From: an uncultured Clostridia bacterium
Lineage (GTDB): Bacteria > Bacillota > Clostridia > TANB77 > CAG-508
Assembly: GCA_944387445.1 (NCBI GenBank)
Contig: CALXEX010000007.1
Span: 1 to 62,583 of the forward strand
Direction: 5' to 3'
DNA: 62,583 bases
Part shown: positions 56,840-62,583 of the stretch, piece after piece
How the letters are laid out: the number at the start of each line of letters is the position of its first letter
Position numbering within the stretch: position 1 is the first letter of the stretch
Notes under the pieces: generated by a model
What the model saw: only the letters and a program-made list of their open reading frames with translations
Databases searched by the model: none
Told to the model about the DNA's origin: nothing
Position numbers and translations under genes: made by a program

Positions 56840-57520
56840 TTACCTCTTTTTTCCTTCCTTCTTCTGGCAAAAAATTTGATTTCTCCCATTAATTGTTACA
56901 ACTAATGCCTCTTCTGGTTTTATTTTAAAAGGAACTAATTGTTTTTCTAACCATCGATAATTTTTTCCAAGCTGTTTTAGATTTTCATGCATTACTTTTC
57001 CATCAATAACTAAATCATATGGAATCCCTTCATACTCTGGAACAATTTGAAAATCTTCTGGCGTTGTTCCTCTTTTTTCTGGTTTTTGTATAACCGTTAC
57101 TTCCCCACTAGTTTCTAATATTGCATATTCTACATCAGCTAGATTAAAAATATTATTTCTTCTAAGTCTTTCTTGCAATTCATTAATCGTAAATCTTTCT
57201 TTTTTTAAAACTTTTTCATCAATTTTCCCTCTATAAATTAAAATACTTGGTTTTCCACAAATGAATTTTCTTAAATTAATACTTTTTATATTAATAACAG
57301 AAATAACTAAATGCATTAATAATAATCCTAATATTGGTACTATTCCATTAAATATCGGTATTCCGATTTCTGTCATAGGAATAGATGCCAAGTCTGCAAT
57401 CATAATAGAAATAGCTAATTCAAATGGTTGCATTTGACTAATTTCTCTTTTTCCCATTAATCTCATTACAATTAATACAATTATGTATAAAACAATTGAT
57501 CTAAAAAAAGTTATTAACAT
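56840..57520 (-). CDS. DUF421 (YetF-like) membrane protein
   Basis: Protein of 226 residues. Three N-terminal helices (LITFFRSIVLYIIVLIVMRL, IVPILGLLLMHLVISVI) contain MGKREISQMQPFELAISIMI, the conserved DUF421 segment. The cytoplasmic C-terminal domain has KPSILIYRGKID, FTINELQERLRRNNIF and AILETSGEVTVI. In spore formers such proteins are linked to the envelope or germination; the role here is unknown. It is coupled to the DUF4363 gene. Confidence 0.88.
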   Translation of the reverse strand: MLITFFRSIVLYIIVLIVMRLMGKREISQMQPFELAISIMIADLASIPMTEIGIPIFNGIVPILGLLLMHLVISVINIKSINLRKFICGKPSILIYRGKIDEKVLKKERFTINELQERLRRNNIFNLADVEYAILETSGEVTVIQKPEKRGTTPEDFQIVPEYEGIPYDLVIDGKVMHENLKQLGKNYRWLEKQLVPFKIKPEEALVVTINGRNQIFCQKKEGKKR

Positions 57521-57715
57521 ACAAACACCTTCATTTTTTTGTTCATATGTTTATTTTTTACATTTATCAATACTTTTATACTTCATTTTGAATAAATATT
57601 TTTTTTTTGTAAATACTATTTTTAGAACCTAAAAAAATGCATTATGTAGAATATTGTTTTGCATTATCGTAAATTCTATTTACTATAATGTAAAAGACTA
57701 AGGAGGTTATCTATT

Positions 57716-58090
57716 ATGTCAGAAGCAAGAGGAACCAATACTAAAACAGGTACATCAACAGTTTGGCAGATAGTTGGTAGATTAGTAACAGCTGCTATCG
57801 TATTGGCTGTCACAGCATTTTTTACACCAGGTTTTAGTATTAATAATTTTGCTACTCTTATTATAGCTGCAGTAGTATTGAGTATTATAGACTATTTAAT
57901 TGTTAAATTTACAGGGTTACATGCCAGTCCTTTTGGTAAAGGATTTGTAGGTTTTGCATTAGCTGCTATTACATTATATGTTATACAATTTTTTGTAGCT
58001 GGTTATTCTATTTCATGGATTGCGGCTATAATAGGTGCATTAATTTATGGTGTTGTTGATTATTTTCTTCCTGGAAATCAATCAATGTAA
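57716..58090 (+). CDS. phage holin family (PF04020-like) membrane protein
   Basis: Four hydrophobic helices in 124 residues (LVTAAIVLAVTAFFTPGF, ATLIIAAVVLSIIDYLIV, GFVGFALAAITLYVIQFFV, ISWIAAIIGALIYGVVDYF). This matches the four-helix family often named phage holin family 4, found in many non-phage genomes. No phage genes are nearby, so lysis is unlikely. The start has AAGGAGG and a terminator follows. Confidence 0.8.
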   Translation: MSEARGTNTKTGTSTVWQIVGRLVTAAIVLAVTAFFTPGFSINNFATLIIAAVVLSIIDYLIVKFTGLHASPFGKGFVGFALAAITLYVIQFFVAGYSISWIAAIIGALIYGVVDYFLPGNQSM

Positions 58091-58099
58091 CAATGGACA

Positions 58100-58140
58100 A
58101 AAAGAACATTAGATAAAAATCTAATGTTCTTTTCTTTTTA
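58100..58140 (+). terminator. Rho-independent terminator
   Basis: AAAGAACATTAGAT pairs with ATCTAATGTTCTTT, followed by TCTTTTT. Confidence 0.9.
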
Positions 58141-58177
58141 TACAAAATTTGTTTTTTCCCTTATACTCTTTTTCTAA

Positions 58178-58849
58178 TTATTCTGCTCTAGCAAATATAA
58201 TTAATCTCTTACTACTGTCATCATTACAAGTTGATAAAGTAACTTCTGGTACTCCTCCAGTATCTCTAGAATAGAAACTTGCATCTTCTGGAGTTGTTTC
58301 AAATTTGTTATAAATTTTATATGTTAATCTATTTTTTGAGTTATCTGTTATATATATTGTATCCCCTATATTTAGCTTTTTATTATTAGAGAAAAATAGT
58401 CCATTTCTGTAGTTATGTCCAGCAATAACTGAATTACCTACTTGATTGATTCCAGCTCCATATAGAAATGCTACTGAAGTCTCTAATGTACTTTTATTTA
58501 CTTTTTCTAATATTGGATAGTTTAGATCGATTGCTGGTATTTCTATTGTTCCTACTACATTAAATCCTTTATATGTTGGCATCTGATTTCCGGAGCTACC
58601 TGATACTGTGTTTGTTCTCTCAATACTATCAAGTGGGTTTGTTGCTGTTGTATTATCATCAGAAACTGTATTCTCATCATTTTGATCATTTACATCTTCT
58701 GTATAATTATCAACAAATGCTAATGCGTCATTTTCCAAGAAATATTTTTGATACCAATCATATCCTAAGAAACCTAATAGTCCCAATATTGCAATAATAA
58801 CGACTACTAATATAACAGTTAATAATTTACTATATTTACTTTCAAACAT
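58178..58849 (-). CDS. sortase
   Basis: Second sortase of the window, 223 residues. An N-terminal helix (LLTVILVVVIIAILGLLGFLG) and an Asp/Asn/Thr-rich spacer precede the domain with His in VIAGHNYRNG, Cys in VTLSTCNDD and Arg in SSKRLIIFA. It closely parallels the sortase at 34336. No LPXTG substrate is adjacent, so it may serve several proteins. The ribosome binding site is GGAGG. Confidence 0.9.
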   Translation of the reverse strand: MFESKYSKLLTVILVVVIIAILGLLGFLGYDWYQKYFLENDALAFVDNYTEDVNDQNDENTVSDDNTTATNPLDSIERTNTVSGSSGNQMPTYKGFNVVGTIEIPAIDLNYPILEKVNKSTLETSVAFLYGAGINQVGNSVIAGHNYRNGLFFSNNKKLNIGDTIYITDNSKNRLTYKIYNKFETTPEDASFYSRDTGGVPEVTLSTCNDDSSKRLIIFARAE

Positions 58850-58950
58850 ATCTTTTACCTCCGTAAAATACTAAAATTACCACTACATATATTATAACAT
58901 AAAAGTAAAAAAAAGTACATAGTTTTTCAGCATTTTGTTCGGTTGGAAAA

Positions 58951-58979
58951 GGACGTTTCTGTCTTAAATAGAAACGTCC
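58951..58979 (-). terminator. Rho-independent terminator
   Basis: GGACGTTTC pairs with GAAACGTCC; on the minus strand TTTTCC follows. It ends the dehydrogenase gene at 58992. Confidence 0.75.
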
Positions 58980-58991
58980 CTCATTGGACAA

Positions 58992-60068
58992 TTATTTTAC
59001 ATATTCATTTAATGGTTTTACTCTGTAATTTAGCTCTCCCATTTCTTCTGTTGGCACATATCCTGCTCTTGCATTTATCACATCTGGTATTCTATTGACA
59101 ACAGAAGCACAAGTTAATTCTACTGTTGATGGTCTATTAATAATTAATGTTGTATTTGGTTCTCCTTCAATTGTCCATTCATTTTTATCAAAATCTTCTT
59201 TTGAATATATTTTTCCAATACATTGTGTTTCTAATGTAATTCCTTCTTCTGTTTCAGTTGTTACAACTGCACTCATTCCTGTTGCCGTTCCCGCTTTTAC
59301 CGTCATTCCTAATGTTGAAGATTCAATATCTTCAGAATAAGTTTGTGGTATTGTTTTTTGTGTCTGTGATTTTACTGTCAATCCTAATTTTGCACATAAC
59401 CATCCATTAACATTCCACATATATGATGGTAAATATTCTCCTTTATGAATTACAGCTTGTCTTTCTTCATCTGAAATTCTATCTAAAGAAGCCACTTGTT
59501 TATCAAATTCTTCTAATGTTAAACCTGCTCCATGTGCTTTCGCTAAGGCAATTCCATAATCTTCTACATTATAGCTTGAACTTCCTTTTATTTTTGTGAT
59601 TTTATGAGTAGAGCCCGCAATACTTGAAATTAATTGTCCCCAATAAATATCTTGATATCCACTTCCAGTTATCGTACAATTTGTACTTTTTGCCATTTCA
59701 TCTAATTTTTGCGTTACAGCTGGATTTGAATTTTCCGGATAAAATGCTTCTTCACAAGTAGTTATCGCATTTATGCCATGTTTTGCACATAACATTAGTG
59801 CATCTTCTACATCTGCCATTAAACTCATGGTTGTTATAATTACTATATCTGGTTTTGTTTCTTTTATCATATTTTCTGCATTTTCTAAGTTAACTACTCT
59901 TACTCCTTTATTTTCACATCCCATAATTTCTCCAATGTCTTTTCCTATCACATCTGGATTTACATCAATTGCTCCCACAATTTCTGCACCCTTTTCATAC
60001 ACATATCTCATAGTATAGACACTCATTTTTCCTGTACCATACTGTACTACTCTGATTTTTCTATCCAA
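58992..60068 (-). CDS. 2,4-diaminopentanoate dehydrogenase-like (Ord-type) oxidoreductase
   Basis: NAD(P)-dependent enzyme of 358 residues. The Rossmann motif VVQYGTGKMSVYTM near the start and AIDVNPDVIGKDIGEIMG resemble the dihydrodipicolinate reductase N-terminal fold. GSGYQDIYWGQLISS and YMWNVNGWLCAKLGL fit the family that includes 2,4-diaminopentanoate dehydrogenase of ornithine fermentation. The other enzymes of that pathway are not in the window, so the substrate is tentative. TTG at 60068, with AGGAG 8 bases upstream, is preferred over GTG at 60077. Confidence 0.7.
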   Translation of the reverse strand: MDRKIRVVQYGTGKMSVYTMRYVYEKGAEIVGAIDVNPDVIGKDIGEIMGCENKGVRVVNLENAENMIKETKPDIVIITTMSLMADVEDALMLCAKHGINAITTCEEAFYPENSNPAVTQKLDEMAKSTNCTITGSGYQDIYWGQLISSIAGSTHKITKIKGSSSYNVEDYGIALAKAHGAGLTLEEFDKQVASLDRISDEERQAVIHKGEYLPSYMWNVNGWLCAKLGLTVKSQTQKTIPQTYSEDIESSTLGMTVKAGTATGMSAVVTTETEEGITLETQCIGKIYSKEDFDKNEWTIEGEPNTTLIINRPSTVELTCASVVNRIPDVINARAGYVPTEEMGELNYRVKPLNEYVK

Positions 60069-60230
60069 AAAAATCACTCCTTTCTCTATATATAAATTAT
60101 TTACGATTCATTAAATAATTATACAATTATTTGATATTTATGATAGCAAATTCCCTTTTAAAGGGACTTTCACTGATTTAAATTTTTAAAAAATTGTAAA
60201 AATCATCAGTAAAAACTTTTCATTTTTTAT

Positions 60231-60923
60231 TTAAGAACAGAATTCATTTATAATATTTGCACATCTCTTTGAAGCCAATTTTATATTTTCATTAAATGCT
60301 GTTTGATTTCCTCCATTAGGAATGTCAGATATACATCGAATACTAATAAAAGGAATATCATCTAAACAACATACTTGTCCTACAGAAGCACATTCCATAT
60401 CCACAACATCTGCATTAAATTTAGCATTAATCTTATTTTTCATCTCTATTTGTGTACAAAATATGTCACCAGATGCTACTATTCCCATTTTAATATGATA
60501 CATTCTCTCTTCCATATTTTTTATCATATTTTCAAATGCAGAAACTAATCCCCTGTCGCATATAATTTTATCACCTACACCTGTAATATATCCTTTACTA
60601 TGTCCAAATGCTGTTATATCAAAATCATGTTGAACAACATGTTTGGCAATAACAACGTCACCTATATTTAGTAAATAATTTACAGCTCCAGCTGGTCCAG
60701 CATTAATAACAAAGTCCAAATCAAAATTGTCAATTAAAATTTGTGTCGTTCTTGCAGCATTTACTTTTCCTATTCCACTTTTTATTAATACACAATTCCT
60801 CTTTTGTATTTTCCCTGTTATAAATCGTAAGTTGTAAATTTGCTTTACTTCTGTTTCCGTCATTAAATCTAGTATTTCTTGTCTTTCTTCATCCATAGCA
60901 ACAACAATGCCAATATACTTCAT
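60231..60923 (-). CDS. mtnN: 5'-methylthioadenosine/S-adenosylhomocysteine nucleosidase-like protein
   Basis: Purine nucleoside phosphorylase-fold hydrolase of 230 residues that cleaves adenine from MTA and SAH. GIVVAMDEERQEIL at the start, GIGKVNAARTTQIL, VINAGPAGAV, ASGDIFC, VVDMECASVGQVC and FISIRCISDIPNGG (active-site Glu and Asp regions) are clear. The start at 60923 follows AAGGAGG. It is probably a single gene. Confidence 0.88.
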   Translation of the reverse strand: MKYIGIVVAMDEERQEILDLMTETEVKQIYNLRFITGKIQKRNCVLIKSGIGKVNAARTTQILIDNFDLDFVINAGPAGAVNYLLNIGDVVIAKHVVQHDFDITAFGHSKGYITGVGDKIICDRGLVSAFENMIKNMEERMYHIKMGIVASGDIFCTQIEMKNKINAKFNADVVDMECASVGQVCCLDDIPFISIRCISDIPNGGNQTAFNENIKLASKRCANIINEFCS

Positions 60924-61057
60924 GGATATTCCTCCTTTCTTCAATACATAAATCCTTTATTCTTGTTACATACAATCTTTATATATAACAAGTTTACGTT
61001 CTTTATACTGACATTATATTATACTTTTGTGTTTTTTTCTACCCTTAAGCAAAAAAA

Positions 61058-61088
61058 AGCGTATTATTATACACATAATAATACACTT
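61058..61088 (-). terminator. rplL operon terminator
   Basis: GTATTATTA and TAATAATAC form a stem on the minus strand, followed by CTTTTTTTT, 20 bases after rplL. Confidence 0.85.
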
Positions 61089-61109
61089 CTTACATATAAT
61101 TGAAACAAA

Positions 61110-61481
61110 TTATTTTAATTCAACAACTGCTCCAACTTCTGCAAATTTAGCTTTTAATTCTTCAGCTTCTTCTTTAGAAACTCCTTCTTTAACTGTTTTT
61201 GGAGCTCCATCAACTAATTCTTTAGCTTCTTTTAATCCTAATCCTGTAGCATCTCTAACAACTTTGATAACTTTGATTTTTTGATCTCCAGCTTCTGCTA
61301 AAACAACATCAAATGATGATTTTTCAGCTGCTGCATCTCCTCCAGCTACTGCTCCAGCTGCTGGTGCAGCTGCTGCTACTGCAGATACTCCATATTTTTC
61401 TTCTATAGCTTTTACTAAATCTGCTAATTCAACAACTGTTAAGCTGTCGATTTCTTCAATTAATTTTTCTATTTTTTCCAT
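61110..61481 (-). CDS. rplL: 50S ribosomal protein L7/L12
   Basis: Ribosomal stalk protein of 123 residues that recruits translation GTPases. The N-terminal dimer domain ([20 protein letters not shown]), an Ala-rich hinge ([17 protein letters not shown]) and the C-terminal domain ([32 protein letters not shown]) are intact. AGGAGG precedes the ATG. It follows rplJ in the standard order. Confidence 0.98.
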   Translation of the reverse strand: MEKIEKLIEEIDSLTVVELADLVKAIEEKYGVSAVAAAAPAAGAVAGGDAAAEKSSFDVVLAEAGDQKIKVIKVVRDATGLGLKEAKELVDGAPKTVKEGVSKEEAEELKAKFAEVGAVVELK

Positions 61482-61551
61482 TTTAAAATCCTCCTAAATA
61501 TTTTTTAGTGATATAAGTTCACCACTCTTATTTTAATGTATTTTATAATTC

Positions 61552-62082
61552 TTAAGCTTCAGCTGGTGCTTCTGCACTTTCAGCTCCTGCTTCTTTTTTT
61601 ATTCTTACTTGATCAAGTGCAACTGCAACTTTTGAAATATTTCCAAGTAAAGCTCCAGCAAGCATTGATAATAATGTTTCTCTTGATGGTAATTTTGCTA
61701 ATGTGATGATTTCTTCTGCTGTCATTACTTTACCTTCAATAACTCCACCTTTGATTTTGTAATAATCATTATTTTTTGTAAAGTTATAAATTGCTTTTGC
61801 TGGTTCTAAGTAATCTTCATTACTCATAATAACTGCTGTTGGTCCTACTAGTTTATCTTCTAAACCTTCGATTCCAGCTTCAGCTAATGCTCTTCTTGTA
61901 ATATTATTTTTGATAACTGTATATTTTGCATTTACATTTCTTAAATCAGTTCTTAAATTTGTTACATCTGTTACATTGATTCCTCTGTAATCTGTTAAAA
62001 GTATAATTTTAGCTTCTTTCATTTCTTCTGCTAATTTTGATACTTCTTCTTTCTTTTGATTTAGTATTTTTTCACTTGCCAT
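61552..62082 (-). CDS. rplJ: 50S ribosomal protein L10
   Basis: Base of the ribosomal stalk, 176 residues. Visible are ILLTDYRGINVTDVTNLRTD, KYTVIKNNITRRAL, GPTAVIMSNEDY and the C-terminal L7/L12-binding helix. Strong GGGAGGTG precedes it, and the L10 leader RNA upstream implies autogenous control by the L10-L12 complex. Confidence 0.98.
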   Translation of the reverse strand: MASEKILNQKKEEVSKLAEEMKEAKIILLTDYRGINVTDVTNLRTDLRNVNAKYTVIKNNITRRALAEAGIEGLEDKLVGPTAVIMSNEDYLEPAKAIYNFTKNNDYYKIKGGVIEGKVMTAEEIITLAKLPSRETLLSMLAGALLGNISKVAVALDQVRIKKEAGAESAEAPAEA

Positions 62083-62112
62083 CTATTTTCACCTCCCATT
62101 AGATTATATATA

Positions 62113-62230
62113 TTATAAATAAAAATAAATAACACGCTTATATCCATACCGAGGATATAAAGCGTGCATATGTTTATGTATATACTTCTTTATACTAACC
62201 TCGGTAGGACTTATAATGCCTACTGTCTTT
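62113..62230 (-). promoter_or_regulatory. ribosomal protein L10 leader RNA
   Basis: Between rplA and rplJ the minus strand carries CCAAAGACAGTAGGC and GTCCTACCGAGGTTAG, the conserved parts of the L10 leader. A stem CACGCTTTATATCC with GGATATAAGCGTG then a T-rich run follows, which would act as an attenuator. L10(L12)4 binding should repress rplJ-rplL. Confidence 0.88.
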
Positions 62231-62253
62231 GGCTAATTTTATAATTATTTTTC

Positions 62254-62583
62254 TTATTTTTGGTTAATAAATAAGCTTGGTCCCATTGTTTTAGCGATTG
62301 CTACACTTCTAATGTATTGACCCTTTGCTGCTGCTGGTTTAGCTTTAATAATTGCATTCATAACTGTTTCATAGTTTTCAGCTAATTTTTCAGCACCAAA
62401 TGAAACTTTTCCAAAACCTAAGTGAATAATATTAGTTTTATCTAATCTATATTCTACTTTTCCTGATTTAATTTCATTAATTGCTTTTGTTACATCCATT
62501 GTAACTGTTCCTGATTTAGGGTTTGGCATTAATCCTTTTGGTCCTAATACTTTTCCTAATCTTCCTACAACACCCATCATATC
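62254..62583 (-). CDS. rplA: 50S ribosomal protein L1, 3' part only
   Basis: The last 109 or so codons of L1, cut by the window edge. [19 protein letters not shown] and [16 protein letters not shown] are signature L1 segments. It ends PSLFINQK. It is part of the rplK-rplA-rplJ-rplL type cluster and lies before the L10 leader. The start is outside the window. Confidence 0.96.
   Translation of the reverse strand, partial: DMMGVVGRLGKVLGPKGLMPNPKSGTVTMDVTKAINEIKSGKVEYRLDKTNIIHLGFGKVSFGAEKLAENYETVMNAIIKAKPAAAKGQYIRSVAIAKTMGPSLFINQK

Noticed and set aside
57716-58090. Prophage indicated by the holin-like gene
   Set aside because: No other phage genes are nearby, and this four-helix family is common outside phages.

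Overview
The window is low-GC, AT-rich DNA from an anaerobic, Clostridia-like Gram-positive bacterium, probably a gut lineage. This is inferred from strong AAGGAGG ribosome binding sites, the PyrB/PyrI and PyrD/PyrK (type 1B) pyrimidine enzymes, an ECF folate transporter behind a THF riboswitch, a GGGtGRT/NifU-like pair, sortases with an LPXTG protein, cohesin and dockerin domains, and an L10 leader before rplJ-rplL. The species cannot be named from the sequence.

Layout. 0.3-3.5 kb: small ORF, methyltransferase, THF riboswitch and folT-ecfA-ecfT. 3.5-6.5 kb: pseudouridine synthase, metallopeptidase, c-di-GMP phosphodiesterase. 6.6-8.4 kb: small foreign-looking genes and the scar of an integrated element lying against the 3' end of the GGGtGRT gene. 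8.4-12 kb: GGGtGRT, NifU-like scaffold, YezG-like protein. 12-17.4 kb: glycolysis (gap, pgk, tpiA, gpmI), with a tiny membrane peptide on the other strand. 17.5-24.7 kb: pyrimidine biosynthesis (pyrB, pyrI, pyrC, pyrF, pyrK, pyrD) with small accessory genes. 25.2-28.2 kb: cassette between partial copies of an orotate phosphoribosyltransferase gene. 30-36 kb: rubredoxin, then a surface cohesin/dockerin/sortase cluster. 36-47 kb: asnS, proS, scpB, mutS2, secD/secF-like genes, HD protein. 48.2-52.5 kb: foreign-looking vWA/DnaJ island. 53.4-62.6 kb: tRNA-Gly(UCC), Lon-like protease, DUF421/DUF4363, holin-like protein, sortase, diaminopentanoate dehydrogenase-like protein, nucleosidase and the L1-L10-L7/L12 operon.

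The main result is a recoding pattern. Five native genes (ecfT, a NUDIX hydrolase, an ArsC/Spx-like protein, a large repeat-like protein and an HD phosphohydrolase) appear broken by a +1 shift. Six shift sites occur, one gene having two in tandem. Each lies exactly at an in-frame CGG codon, and each is repaired by skipping the C and reading the following GGA or GGT as glycine. Reading the other native genes by eye I found no in-frame CGG at all, whereas the foreign-looking genes use CGG about ten times as ordinary arginine. This suggests that CGG is unassigned or starved in this lineage and that CGG-N is read as a +1 shift to glycine. Sequencing error or ordinary decay are the alternatives, but neither explains why every break falls on the same codon with the same amino-acid outcome.
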